A stretch of 64,000 nucleotides of DNA from Bacteroidota bacterium. Its GTDB lineage: Bacteria; Bacteroidota; Bacteroidia; M30B66. The stretch covers positions 103,816 to 167,815 of the forward strand of contig JAIXYK010000017.1 of NCBI GenBank assembly GCA_027490225.1, given 5' to 3'. This document shows positions 6,516 through 15,656 of this stretch, in pieces; the stretch's first letter is position 1, and every line of letters starts with the position of its first letter. The notes under the pieces were generated by a model, which saw nothing but the letters and a program-made list of their open reading frames with translations, was not told the DNA's origin and did not search any database. The translations under genes and the position numbers were made by a program.

Positions 6516-8714
6516 TTATTTGTGTTGTACGATTAACTTTTTAGTTACAAATCCATTGTTGGTATTCACTTGTATCAAATAGAAGCCATTTGTTAGTGTT
6601 GGGGTGTCTATTTGATAATAATTTGATGAATTATTTATTTTTATTTGCTGAATTAATTTTCCGGAAAGGTCGGTAATATTGATATTTTCAATTGCAACAT
6701 TGCTTTTTACGAAAGCTGAATTATTCGCTGGATTTGGGTAAATTGTTAATTGAATTTCCGTACTATTATGATTAATTGAATTAGGTTCTAAACCTTTGTA
6801 AAAGCTCAAACCACCTCTTTTGTTTCCAATCATCATATCAATAAAACCATCATTATTTAAATCGCCAAAAGCAGGAGCTGAATAAGTTCCGAGGTCGATG
6901 TTAGAAAATGTAGAATCTATTAATTGAAAAGGAGCATTTATGCTGTCAGCGTTGATATTCCAAAGAAATAGCTTTCCATCTTCAGAACCCGAAAACAAAT
7001 ACAATTCATCAAATTTCTTAAATACCTGTGGGCAACTATAACCAAAGTTGCTGATATTTTCATTCACTGTTTCAGCACCACCCCAAAAAGCATTGTCGGA
7101 AGTTCCACTAAAAACAGGATTATTTTGTGTGCCTAAGTTTAAGTAATAAGCAATGTTTCCAGGTTTACCGCCAACAATCAGGTCTTTTTTATCATCATTA
7201 TTGATATCGTAAAAAGTGGGTGAAACATAATTAATTGGAGGAATGGCATCAAACACGTCCGTTACATTTTCAAATGTAAAAGCACCTGATGTGCTTCTCA
7301 AGTAATAGATTGTACCGAATAAAGTTCCAAATACAATGTCTAATTTCCCATCTCCAGAAATATCTACCAAAGTTGGTGCTAGGTTTTTTAAGTTAAGGCT
7401 TCTCAGATTTCCTAAGTTGTTATTTCTTAAAACAAAACTTGGGGCAGAAGCATTGCCAACATTTTCGAAAAGATGCAATGCCCCGCGATAATTTCCATCA
7501 ATACCAATTAAACCTGAACTTTCAAATTCCCCGTAATTTCCAATAACTAAATCTAAATCACCATCATTATCTAAGTCGCCCAAAGCTGGATAAGCAGCTC
7601 TTCCAACATCTATTTGCTGATCGGTAAGAAAAGGAACTTCGGGCCCTGTGAAATCAAAAGCCGTTGAAATTGTTGGATACATTTTAGCTGTTCGTCCAAA
7701 ATTGATGCTTTGGGTTTCTGTATTAGGAGCAATTATCAAATCTACATCACCATCATTATCTGCATCAACTTGAAATGGCGCTGGAAAAACCTCTATGTTA
7801 AAATTGTTATAGGCAACTGGATAATTATTTGGGAAATCTACAATTACATCATTTTCATTAACTGGCTGGTTTATCAGGGTAAGTAGTTCAGGGTAGGAAA
7901 CATCGCCTAAAAGCAAATCGGCATCGCCATCATGGTCAATATCTCTGGCCAATTGTGCAGAACCAGAATGTCTAAAACCTGAAAATCCAGCACGGTCGCA
8001 GCTGTCGTTGATTGTGATTGAATTGGTAGTACCGTTTTCAGTAAAGTTTCCCCAATTGTCTGAAGATTCTTCGAAGATTAAACTGTCCCTATTGCTGTAT
8101 AATTCAATTGAAAGATTTTTATGGTATTCCATGCAGGTTCCCAAAATGTAGAAAGTGAGAATATCTAAATCTCCATCGCCATCCACATCATCAATTGCAG
8201 GTAAATCGGCCCTGCTTACAAACAAATTTAATTGGCTATTTCCATAATCTGAATAAATTAGGCTATTTACCAATTCAAATTGAGGGTTTCCTGCAACAAG
8301 TTGGGTATTTTTATAAACTGCAATTCCACTGCTTGTTGAGGTAAACAAATCGTTCAAGCCGTCGCCATTGTAGTCTTTTGCTAAAACCCAATCGTTCAAA
8401 TCAGGAAAAAACGATTCATAAAATGGGTCGTAAATGAATTCAGCATTGTTGCCAGTTGCTAAATAAGTAAGCAGTTTGTCGCCACTCCTATCGAATACAA
8501 TTAAATCAGGAATTTCATCGCTGTTTAAATTGATAGAAGAAAACTGTGGAGCATTGTTTCCTCCGGCCCAAGCATTTTTTAGATTGTTCCCGTTAGCTGA
8601 AAGTTTTACGGGAATAGTTGCATCAAATCGAAAGGAAAATGGAGCAATTCCTTGAGAAAAAGCTCCTTTTACAAAGAGCATCAACCATAGAAATACGTTC
8701 CATTTTTTCATCAA
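6516..8714 (-). CDS. FG-GAP/VCBS-repeat protein with T9SS type A sorting domain
   Basis: 732 aa. A signal peptide (WNVFLWLMLFVKGAFS) is followed by repeated calcium-binding loops such as DVDGDGDLD, DIDHDGDAD, DADNDGDVD, DLDNDGDLD, DISGDGKLD and DLNNDGFID. These are the DxDxDG loops of FG-GAP/VCBS beta-propeller blades. The last ~75 residues (YPNPANNSAFVKS ... NGFYLIQVNTNNG ... KKLIVQ) are a type A C-terminal sorting domain, so the protein should cross the outer membrane by T9SS. Ligand unknown. It is the last gene of an HhH-apt-FG-GAP run, overlapping apt by 4 bases (ATGA), an unusual operon position for a surface protein. Confidence 0.92.
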   Translation of the reverse strand: MMKKWNVFLWLMLFVKGAFSQGIAPFSFRFDATIPVKLSANGNNLKNAWAGGNNAPQFSSINLNSDEIPDLIVFDRSGDKLLTYLATGNNAEFIYDPFYESFFPDLNDWVLAKDYNGDGLNDLFTSTSSGIAVYKNTQLVAGNPQFELVNSLIYSDYGNSQLNLFVSRADLPAIDDVDGDGDLDILTFYILGTCMEYHKNLSIELYSNRDSLIFEESSDNWGNFTENGTTNSITINDSCDRAGFSGFRHSGSAQLARDIDHDGDADLLLGDVSYPELLTLINQPVNENDVIVDFPNNYPVAYNNFNIEVFPAPFQVDADNDGDVDLIIAPNTETQSINFGRTAKMYPTISTAFDFTGPEVPFLTDQQIDVGRAAYPALGDLDNDGDLDLVIGNYGEFESSGLIGIDGNYRGALHLFENVGNASAPSFVLRNNNLGNLRSLNLKNLAPTLVDISGDGKLDIVFGTLFGTIYYLRSTSGAFTFENVTDVFDAIPPINYVSPTFYDINNDDKKDLIVGGKPGNIAYYLNLGTQNNPVFSGTSDNAFWGGAETVNENISNFGYSCPQVFKKFDELYLFSGSEDGKLFLWNINADSINAPFQLIDSTFSNIDLGTYSAPAFGDLNNDGFIDMMIGNKRGGLSFYKGLEPNSINHNSTEIQLTIYPNPANNSAFVKSNVAIENINITDLSGKLIQQIKINNSSNYYQIDTPTLTNGFYLIQVNTNNGFVTKKLIVQHK

Positions 8715-9241
8715 TATTCTACCAGGTTAATGATTTGATGCGTGTATTTTTCTAGGAAACTTCTACCATTTAAAAATGACAATTCTACAAGAAAAGAACA
8801 ACCTGCAACTTTACCGCCTTGCATTTGTATAAGTTCAGCAGCCGCTCCAGCCGTTCCGCCAGTTGCTAATAAATCGTCGTGAATTAAAACGTTCCAATCT
8901 TCTTGAATGGTATCTACATGCATTTCAACTGTAGCTGAGCCATATTCTAAATCGTATGAAAATTGAATGGTTTCGTAAGGTAGTTTCCCTGCTTTTCTTA
9001 CTGGAATGAATGGAATATTGAAGTGTTGTGCGATGAGCATTCCAAACAAAAAGCCACGACTTTCAACACCAACAACGGCATTTAATTCGTAATCTTTAAA
9101 AGGTTCGCATAGTTCCTTTACAATTTCTCTACACAACAACGGATTTTCTAAAATAGGAGTAATGTCCTTAAACATAATTCCTGGCTTAGGAAAATCAGCA
9201 ACATCTCTTATGGTATTTTTAACTTTTTCTTGAAGATTCAT
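8711..9241 (-). CDS. apt: Adenine phosphoribosyltransferase
   Basis: 176 aa, standard length. Converts adenine and PRPP to AMP in purine salvage, cytosolic. Visible: DFPKPGIMFKDITPIL (residues 17-32), VVGVESRGFLFG (57-68), LPYETIQFSYDLEYG and the PRPP-binding loop VLIHDDLLATGGTA near 118-131. It overlaps the HhH gene by 4 bases upstream and the FG-GAP gene by 4 bases downstream, so all three are translationally coupled on the minus strand. Confidence 0.97.
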   Translation of the reverse strand: MNLQEKVKNTIRDVADFPKPGIMFKDITPILENPLLCREIVKELCEPFKDYELNAVVGVESRGFLFGMLIAQHFNIPFIPVRKAGKLPYETIQFSYDLEYGSATVEMHVDTIQEDWNVLIHDDLLATGGTAGAAAELIQMQGGKVAGCSFLVELSFLNGRSFLEKYTHQIINLVEY

Positions 9242-10152
9242 TTTAAAATCAAATAATGCTGCAATTTCTCGAATATTTCTGGTTTCACAGCATAAATGTT
9301 TTTAATTTCTGATAAACTCTGGAATGCCCCGTGTTTGGATCTATAATTTGCAATTGCTTTTCCGATACCATACCAGCAATAAGGGTGTTTTTGCAACGCT
9401 TCCGAACTACATGAATTAATAGGAATTTTAGTAATTAAATTGGTGTCAATTTTAATTTGAGATTGGATGTTGTAGAACATTGTATCATTCATTCCTTTAA
9501 TTTCATACAATTGTTCTTCTGAATAAATTCCACCTAAGCGCTCTTTAAAAAACCAGATTTTTTTTGCCCAGTATTTACCAACTCCTCTTAAAGCTAGAAG
9601 ATCTAAAGTATCTGCCGAATTAATTTCTAAAAGCGTAATTCTTAAAGCCTGATTGGTTCCTGCTTTTTTATTTGAAAAGGTGAAGTTTTTATTTTCATTT
9701 GATTCGGTCTTTTTAGGAAGAGAAATGCAGTTTTCTAATTGGTTATACCTACTTTCATCTATGCAATAAAGTTTTTTAAGGTCTTCTTTGTAAACGAATT
9801 TTCCTCCTTTGTTTCTGAATTTTAAAATAGAACTCGTTTCTTTTTCAGAAAATCCTAGTTTCATCCATTCTTCATTGCTCGTTTTGTTTGGATTAAAAGG
9901 GAAACAAGCAGGCAGTGTTTTAAATTTCGATTTTCTTTGCTCGTTGATTTCTGCTTTTTTTATTTGCTCCATTTGTTGCATCCATTTGCTGGCTAATTGC
10001 ATTTCTTCGGGAGAAAATTCCTGCATTTCAGTATCGAAATATGGCCAAGCAATTCTGATTGATTGTACAATTAGAATGAGAGAAAATAAAACAATTATTC
10101 CTCTTTTCTCCGTATGAGAGAAGTTTATAAATTCCTGAATGATGCTTTTCAT
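9238..10152 (-). CDS. Membrane-anchored helix-hairpin-helix (ComEA-like) protein
   Basis: 304 aa. One hydrophobic segment near residues 16-33 (RGIIVLFSLILIVQSIRIAW) anchors the protein. Helix-hairpin-helix units follow, including INSADTLDLLALRGVGKYWAKKIWFFKERLGG-like sequence around 172-203 and INSCSSEALQKHPYCWYGIGKAIANYR near 246-272. HhH units bind DNA without sequence specificity, as in ComEA of natural transformation. Proteins like this are widespread in Bacteroidota, but their role is not established. It opens the three-gene run with apt. Confidence 0.82.
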   Translation of the reverse strand: MKSIIQEFINFSHTEKRGIIVLFSLILIVQSIRIAWPYFDTEMQEFSPEEMQLASKWMQQMEQIKKAEINEQRKSKFKTLPACFPFNPNKTSNEEWMKLGFSEKETSSILKFRNKGGKFVYKEDLKKLYCIDESRYNQLENCISLPKKTESNENKNFTFSNKKAGTNQALRITLLEINSADTLDLLALRGVGKYWAKKIWFFKERLGGIYSEEQLYEIKGMNDTMFYNIQSQIKIDTNLITKIPINSCSSEALQKHPYCWYGIGKAIANYRSKHGAFQSLSEIKNIYAVKPEIFEKLQHYLILK

Positions 10153-10205
10153 CTTTTTATTTTTTTGATGAAATTACTTGCAACAAATCAGTTTATCATG
10201 CAAAT

Positions 10206-10235
10206 AGACGTGTATAAACGTTTATTAAACGTTTA
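10206..10235. repeat. AT-rich ACGT/TAAACG motif cluster, copy A
   Basis: AGACGTGTATAAACG followed by TTTATTAAACGTTTA. The core TATAAACGTTT is also at 20765-20793 and 46072-46094. Overlapping inverted and direct TAAACG half-sites look like a protein-binding site. It lies between the symporter gene end and the HhH gene start, on the same transcript path. Confidence 0.5.
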
Positions 10236-10257
10236 ATTTTATGAAGCTAAATAGATA

Positions 10258-11691
10258 TTAAGCTTTAACTGGAGACTTTTTTATTTTGATAAGGTACTTT
10301 TTCAAATCAATCTTTACTTCACCCGACAAAACTAACAAAGCAATAATATTGGGAAATGCCATGGCTAAAATCATCATGTCGCCTAGGTCTGTAACTGCTT
10401 TTAAACTCAATGCGCAACCTAATACTGTGCAAGTTAAATACAAGATTTTATAGGATAGTGTGCTGAAAGTTGATTCTCCAAATAACCAGGTCCATGCTTT
10501 AAGTCCGTAATACGACCAGCTAATCATAGTTGCAAAAGCAAATAGAAAAACTGCTAATGTCAATAACAAAGGAAACCAAGAGATGATGGTTCCAAACGCC
10601 CTTGATGTTAAAGCTGTACCTTCAATGTTTCCTGCATTGTATTGTCCTGTGAAAACTATTACCAAAGCTGTCATGGTGCAAATTACTACAGTATCAATAA
10701 AAGGTTCTAAAAGTGAGACAATACCTTCGCTCACAGGGTCGTTGGTTTTTGCTGCTGAATGAGCAATGGAGGCTGAACCAATACCAGCTTCGTTAGAAAA
10801 AGAAGCTCTTTTAAATCCAATAATCATCACCCCTAAAAATCCACCTTTAACAGCCGTACCCGTAAATGCTTCAGAGAAGATAAGTTGCGCAACCTCCAGC
10901 ATTTTATCGAAATTCGAAAAAATAATAAACAAACTGCAAGAGACATATAAAATGGCCATAAAGGGAACAATCTTCTCTGCCACCCGTGCTATGGAATGCA
11001 GGCCGCCAATAATAACTGAACCAGTTAAAATTGCCAAAACAAAACCAATCCAAAGGTTATAGCCCTGAAGTACGGGGAACTGAATTTCTAATTGGGCAAA
11101 TGTTTGATTAGATTGGAGCATGTTGCCTCCTGCTAATGCACCACCAACGCATAAAATTGAAAAAATAGCTGCAAATAATTTTCCTGTTTTAGGTAATTTA
11201 ATTCGTTGAAACGCTACAGGAATGTAATACATAGGGCCGCCTGAAACTTCCCCTTTATTATTGATTTTTCTGTATTTTAATCCAAGTGTACATTCCGTGA
11301 ATTTGGATGTCATTCCGAGTAATCCTGCAACAATCATCCAAAAAGTTGCGCCAGGACCACCGGTCGAAATTGCTACAGCAACACCCGCAATATTTCCTAA
11401 ACCAACTGTTGCAGAAAGCGCTGTTGCCAATGCTTGAAAATGAGTAACTTCACCTTTGTCTTCGGGTTTGTCGTATTTTCCGCGAACTAAATCAATTGCT
11501 AATTTGAAGCACCTCACATTTACAAAACGCATTTGAATTGTAAAGTAAATAGCCCCAGCAATCAGCCACAAAACGATAATAGGCATTGGAGCTCCAATCT
11601 CAATTCCCAATGCTTTAAATGGGTCCCAAAAAACAATTTGTTCCAGAAATGCAATGAGCGGTGCAAAAAGCGTATTTATTTTTTCGTTCAA
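10258..11691 (-). CDS. Alanine/glycine:cation symporter (AgcS family)
   Basis: 477 aa with about 11 membrane segments, the normal size for sodium- or proton-coupled alanine/glycine symporters. Family signatures visible are ALSATVGLGNIAGVAVAISTGGPGA near residues 88-112, then GMTSKFTECTLGLKYR, FSNEAGIGSASIAHSAA near 298-314, and MISWSYYGLKAWTWLFG. It imports alanine or glycine across the inner membrane. It is 10 bases downstream of the RmlD-like gene on the same strand, so co-transcription is likely although no functional link is evident. Confidence 0.95.
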   Translation of the reverse strand: MNEKINTLFAPLIAFLEQIVFWDPFKALGIEIGAPMPIIVLWLIAGAIYFTIQMRFVNVRCFKLAIDLVRGKYDKPEDKGEVTHFQALATALSATVGLGNIAGVAVAISTGGPGATFWMIVAGLLGMTSKFTECTLGLKYRKINNKGEVSGGPMYYIPVAFQRIKLPKTGKLFAAIFSILCVGGALAGGNMLQSNQTFAQLEIQFPVLQGYNLWIGFVLAILTGSVIIGGLHSIARVAEKIVPFMAILYVSCSLFIIFSNFDKMLEVAQLIFSEAFTGTAVKGGFLGVMIIGFKRASFSNEAGIGSASIAHSAAKTNDPVSEGIVSLLEPFIDTVVICTMTALVIVFTGQYNAGNIEGTALTSRAFGTIISWFPLLLTLAVFLFAFATMISWSYYGLKAWTWLFGESTFSTLSYKILYLTCTVLGCALSLKAVTDLGDMMILAMAFPNIIALLVLSGEVKIDLKKYLIKIKKSPVKA

Positions 11692-11701
11692 AATGATGCT
11701 T

Positions 11702-12613
11702 TTAGCTTGTTGCTGCTTTCAGTTGTTGGTCTAAAATGGCAAGACCATCTTCGAATTTTCTTGGGTTATAACCTAAAACGCGCATGGATTTATCAAGGTT
11801 GAAGCCCGTTCTTGGAGGTCTTTTTGCCGGCTGATTCAATGTAGAAGAAGAAACACGGTTGATTATTGATTTATCTAACTTGTAAAAGTCTGCTACACGT
11901 TCTACCAATTCTATTACACTCATATAATCTTTGCCACTGATATTAAAAATTCCATTGGCATGTTTTTCAAAAGCCAATAAGCAACCTTCGGCTAAATCTT
12001 CAGCTAATGTTGGCATACGGAATTGATCGTCTACTACATTAATTGGATTTCCTTTTTCTAGCGCACCTTTTGCCCAAAGCACCACATTGGTTCTGCTCAT
12101 GTGGTCGACCAAGCCGTAAACTAAAATAGTTCTTAAAATGGCCCAGTCTTTTGAATTTTCTTTAACAATTTTTTCTGCCTCTGCTTTTGACCATCCATAA
12201 TAAGAAACAGGATTTGCTTCAGCTTCTTCATCATATGGTCCATTTTCACCATCAAAAATAAAATCGGTAGACACGTGAATTAAGTGCGCATTGTATTTGT
12301 TGCAAGCATCAACAATGTATTGAACAGCTGTTACATTTTGCAAAACACAGCCTTCTTTGTCTGTTTCACAGGCGTCAACATTGGTCATTGCGGCTGCATG
12401 AATTACTGCGTCAGGTTTTACACGTTCAAAAATGGCATCTATGTCTGCTTTACTTCCAATATCCATTGGAAAATAATCATAGCCAGTTTGTGTAATTAAT
12501 CTATTTTCTCCTCTTGCTGTGGCTGTTAACTGAATGTTTCCTCGTTTTAAGCAGGCATATACCAGTTTTTGTCCAAGTAGTCCATTGCTACCTGTGATGA
12601 GTAATTTTTTCAT
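11702..12613 (-). CDS. RmlD-like SDR-family sugar nucleotide reductase
   Basis: 303 aa extended short-chain dehydrogenase. Rossmann motif TGSNGLLGQK (residues 7-16), AAMTNVDACETD near 74-85, HVSTDFIFDG and the catalytic YGWSKAEAE (Y and K four apart, about 139-147). It resembles dTDP-4-dehydrorhamnose reductase, but the neighbouring rmlABC genes are absent, so its substrate is uncertain. It is followed by the AgcS gene after 10 bases and preceded by pspC after 14. Confidence 0.88.
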   Translation of the reverse strand: MKKLLITGSNGLLGQKLVYACLKRGNIQLTATARGENRLITQTGYDYFPMDIGSKADIDAIFERVKPDAVIHAAAMTNVDACETDKEGCVLQNVTAVQYIVDACNKYNAHLIHVSTDFIFDGENGPYDEEAEANPVSYYGWSKAEAEKIVKENSKDWAILRTILVYGLVDHMSRTNVVLWAKGALEKGNPINVVDDQFRMPTLAEDLAEGCLLAFEKHANGIFNISGKDYMSVIELVERVADFYKLDKSIINRVSSSTLNQPAKRPPRTGFNLDKSMRVLGYNPRKFEDGLAILDQQLKAATS

Positions 12614-12627
12614 TTAAAAATATGGTT

Positions 12628-12849
12628 TTATAAATCCCAAACCCGACTTCTGTTGCTTTGGATAAATTCTTTGATACGCAATATGAAAGCCATGTGCAGG
12701 TAAACTATGATTGGAGAACCCAATGTTAAGAACGAAGCATAAATAAAAAACAACCTGATTTGTACCGTTTTTAAGCGAAGTTTATCGCCTAACCAGGCGC
12801 AAACGCCAAAGGTTTGTTTTTCAAAGAAATCTAAAATTGCCTGAATCAT
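12628..12849 (-). CDS. PspC-domain small membrane protein
   Basis: 74 aa from the ATG at 12849 (MIQAILDFFEKQTFGVCAWL). The segment FGVCAWLGDKLRLKTVQIRLFF is the PspC domain, and two hydrophobic stretches follow. A longer in-frame start at 12897 adds 16 residues unlike the family and would reach toward the divergent pruA promoter, so the shorter form is preferred. PspC proteins sense or signal inner-membrane stress. Here there is no pspA nearby. Confidence 0.85.
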   Translation of the reverse strand: MIQAILDFFEKQTFGVCAWLGDKLRLKTVQIRLFFIYASFLTLGSPIIVYLHMAFILRIKEFIQSNRSRVWDL

Positions 12850-12963
12850 TTGCTTGGTTCTAATTACCCGCACGAAAATAGAAAATTCAAATTTCATTTC
12901 AAGTATTTTTATTCACAATACTCATTGATTTTCTAACTTGCGCCCAAATTCAAATAACCATTT

Positions 12964-14595
12964 ATGTTAAAAGGCTTTTTCAACGTACCCAAAGCAATTA
13001 ATGAACCTGTAAAAAACTATGCTCCTGGAAGTGCAGAGCGAGCAGAAATTAAAGCAATGTTAGCCCATTTGCAAAGCATAGAATTAGATATTCCTATGGA
13101 AATAAATGGTAAAGCTGTTTTTACCGACAAAAAAATTCAATTGCGCCAACCACATAAAAGAAATCATGTGTTAGGTACATTTTCAAGAGGCGATGAAAGC
13201 CATGTAAAACAGGCAATTGATGCTGCATTAAATGCAAAACAAGCTTGGGAAATGATGGCCTGGGAAAACCGTGCAGCCATATTTTTAAAAGCTGCAGATT
13301 TAATTGCTGGTCCATACAGAGCAAGGTTGAATGCTGCAACTATGTTGGGTCAATCAAAGAATGTATACCAGGCAGAAATTGATTCAGCTTGTGAAATAAT
13401 AGATTTTTTAAGATACAACGTGCAGTACATGTCTGAAATTTACAGACAACAACCAGAGTCTTCACCTGGAATCTGGAATCGTTTGGAGCAAAGACCATTG
13501 GAAGGTTTTGTGTTTGCATTAACACCATTTAATTTTACCGCCATTGCAGGGAATTTACCTACTTCAGCCGCTATGATGGGCAATGTAGTTGTTTGGAAAC
13601 CAGCCGATACACAAATTTATGCTGCACATGTATTGATGGAGATTTTCAAAGAAGCGGGCGTTCCTGCTGGTGTTATAAATCTTGTATTTGTAAGCGGACC
13701 AACAGCTGGAGATGTAATTTTTTCACATCCTGATTTTGCCGGAATACATTTTACTGGTTCTACAGGAGTTTTTCAAAATATCTGGAAAACAATTGGCGAC
13801 AATATTCACAAATACAAAACTTACCCAAGAATTGTAGGTGAAACTGGAGGAAAAGATTTTATTGTTGCGCATGCTTCAGCAGACCCAATTGTAGCTGCTA
13901 CGGCTATTTCCCGCGGAGCATTTGAATATCAAGGGCAGAAATGTTCTGCCGCCAGTCGTGTGTATATTGCCGATAATATTTGGCCAGCCGTTAAAGAAAG
14001 ATTACTGGCTGATTTGGCAAGCTTCAAAATGGGCCCAGTTGACGATTTTAGCAATTTTGTAAATGCAGTAATTGATGAAAAATCGTTCGATAAACTGGCT
14101 TCTTATATTGATGCAGCAAATGCTAATCCTGATGTTGAAGTAATTGCAGGCGGAACTTATGATAAAACAGATGGATATTTTATTAAACCTACAGTTTTAG
14201 TGGTAAAAGATCCTTATTACACTACGATGTGTGAGGAATTATTTGGGCCAATAGTTACAATTTATGTATATCCTGCAATTGATTTCGAAGCAACTTTGAA
14301 AATCGTAGATGCCACTTCAATTTATGCTTTAACAGGTGCTGTAATTGCTCAAGATAGATACGCTGTAGAACAAGCCACTGTTGCACTGAGAAATGCAGCT
14401 GGTAATTTTTACATCAACGATAAACCTACTGGAGCAGTTGTTGGTCAACAGCCATTTGGTGGCGCAAGAGGTTCTGGAACGAACGATAAAGCAGGCTCAA
14501 TGATTAATTTATTGCGTTGGGTTTCTCCAAGAACATTAAAAGAAACATTGGTTCCCGTTAAGGATTACAGGTATCCATTTTTAGGAGAAGCATAG
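12964..14595 (+). CDS. pruA: L-glutamate gamma-semialdehyde dehydrogenase (1-pyrroline-5-carboxylate dehydrogenase)
   Basis: 543 aa, the single-domain PruA size. Second step of proline catabolism: oxidises glutamate semialdehyde to glutamate with NAD+. Seen: NAD-loop region HFTGSTGVFQ near residue 260, catalytic glutamate in VGETGGKDF near 292, and catalytic cysteine in GQKCSAASR near 326, all intact. The C-terminal KPTGAVVGQQPFGGARGSG is typical. The proline dehydrogenase gene is not adjacent. It is transcribed alone, divergent from pspC. Confidence 0.96.
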   Translation: MLKGFFNVPKAINEPVKNYAPGSAERAEIKAMLAHLQSIELDIPMEINGKAVFTDKKIQLRQPHKRNHVLGTFSRGDESHVKQAIDAALNAKQAWEMMAWENRAAIFLKAADLIAGPYRARLNAATMLGQSKNVYQAEIDSACEIIDFLRYNVQYMSEIYRQQPESSPGIWNRLEQRPLEGFVFALTPFNFTAIAGNLPTSAAMMGNVVVWKPADTQIYAAHVLMEIFKEAGVPAGVINLVFVSGPTAGDVIFSHPDFAGIHFTGSTGVFQNIWKTIGDNIHKYKTYPRIVGETGGKDFIVAHASADPIVAATAISRGAFEYQGQKCSAASRVYIADNIWPAVKERLLADLASFKMGPVDDFSNFVNAVIDEKSFDKLASYIDAANANPDVEVIAGGTYDKTDGYFIKPTVLVVKDPYYTTMCEELFGPIVTIYVYPAIDFEATLKIVDATSIYALTGAVIAQDRYAVEQATVALRNAAGNFYINDKPTGAVVGQQPFGGARGSGTNDKAGSMINLLRWVSPRTLKETLVPVKDYRYPFLGEA

Positions 14596-14680
14596 TTACT
14601 TTTTATAAAGTCAGAATTGCTGTATAGAAATATTCGGGAACTGGTTTCACCTAAGTTTTTAAGGTTGTGTTTGTACAAGC

Positions 14681-14688
14681 TATTTTTG
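14681..14688 (+). promoter_or_regulatory. -7 box (TATTTTTG) upstream of the frameshifted T9SS gene
   Basis: Exact TAnnTTTG match 84 bases before the start codon. In the leader a short reading frame (14739-14795, 18 codons) is preceded by AAGGAG at 14729-14734, an unusually good Shine-Dalgarno for this genome. Confidence 0.4.
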
Positions 14689-14772
14689 CACAAATAACAT
14701 ATTAATTAAATAAGTGTTATTTATTCGAAAGGAGATTTATGTCTCAATTTTTATTACTTTTGAGATATAGCA

Positions 14773-15403
14773 ATGCTGAAAGTACTCAATTTTAATGTTC
14801 ATTTAAAAGAACTGTTTTTCTTAATTACAGTGCTTTTTGCGGCCGATCAAATCTTGGCGCAAGACCAACCAATTCTTGGTAAATTTCTAATTACCAAAGT
14901 AGGCAGTGATGTATATTTAAATTGGACAATAAATGCAGGAAGTATTTGCAGTGGAATAGAAATTGAGCGCTCCACAGACAGTATTGCTTTCGAAAATATT
15001 GGGAATATTGCAGGTACCTGCGGAAGTATTTCAGAGGCTGTTACTTACAATTTTACTGATAAATCACCTATTACGAATAAGAAAAATTACTACCGACTTA
15101 TTTTTGGAGGAACACAAATTTCGAAGGTAATTTCGATAGAATTTATAGATGTTGAAAAGTTAGGATACCAAATAAGACCACATCCTTTGCTTGATAATTC
15201 AGTTATTTATTTCGAGAATAATAAAAAAAACGGCGCATCAAATTGATTTTTACGCAAACAACGGAAGTTTAATGCACAGTTTAACGGTAACCACAGATAA
15301 ATTTGAAATACAGCGTTCCACTTTTCCGGCAGGATTATGCCATTTTATAATTTCAAATAAGGAAAATTACGCAATTATAAAAGGAAGTTTATTGGTGCAA
15401 TAA
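14773..15403 (+). pseudogene. T9SS-type secreted protein with a frameshift in an A8 run
   Basis: The first frame (14773-15246, 157 aa) has a signal peptide (ELFFLITVLFAADQILAQ) and a beta-sandwich-like region (YLNWTINAGS, NYYRLIFGG) common in T9SS cargo. It ends abruptly just after NNKKNGASN. The next frame from about 15224 to 15403 continues HQIDFYANNGSLMHSLTV ... FPAGLCHFIISN ... IIKGSLLVQ, which is the missing C-terminal sorting domain. The shift falls in eight A residues (15223-15230); seven would restore one ~209-aa frame. It could be a decayed gene, a sequencing error, slippage during expression or phase variation. As written, the product would be secreted to the periplasm but lack its export tail. 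Confidence 0.78.
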
Positions 15404-15438
15404 ATTGGATTTAATGTTAAGTAAAATTCCATTTTTTT

Positions 15439-15566
15439 GGGCGTTCCCCTAAACCAATTTTGAGCATTTAAAATTACCAAACATTTTATTTTTTGGTTTA
15501 GGGTCGCGTGTTTCGCTGCAAGCTCCTACGGAGGCTTTTCGCTGCACCCGCTAACGCAGCATTTCG
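15439..15566 (+). repeat. Dispersed structured repeat, copy 3
   Basis: GGGCGTTCCCCTAAACC opens the element. Perfect 11-base arms CCCTAAACCAA (15447-15457) and TTGGTTTAGGG (15493-15503) enclose a 35-base loop. Then comes TCGCGTGTTTCGCTGC and a second small hairpin (AGCTCC / GGAGGCT). It fills most of the 253-base gap between the frameshifted gene and the Crp regulator. Confidence 0.8.
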
Positions 15567-15656
15567 TTAAATAGTGAGTTTAAATAAGTATGATTTAACA
15601 ATACGAAATATGCTTAATTTGTAAATTATTAATCAGTCTTTAGAAATAAATATATT

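Noticed and set aside
15191..15403. 70-codon frame starting at 15191 as an independent gene
   Set aside because: It continues the upstream gene's sorting domain in another frame; the frameshift explanation is better.
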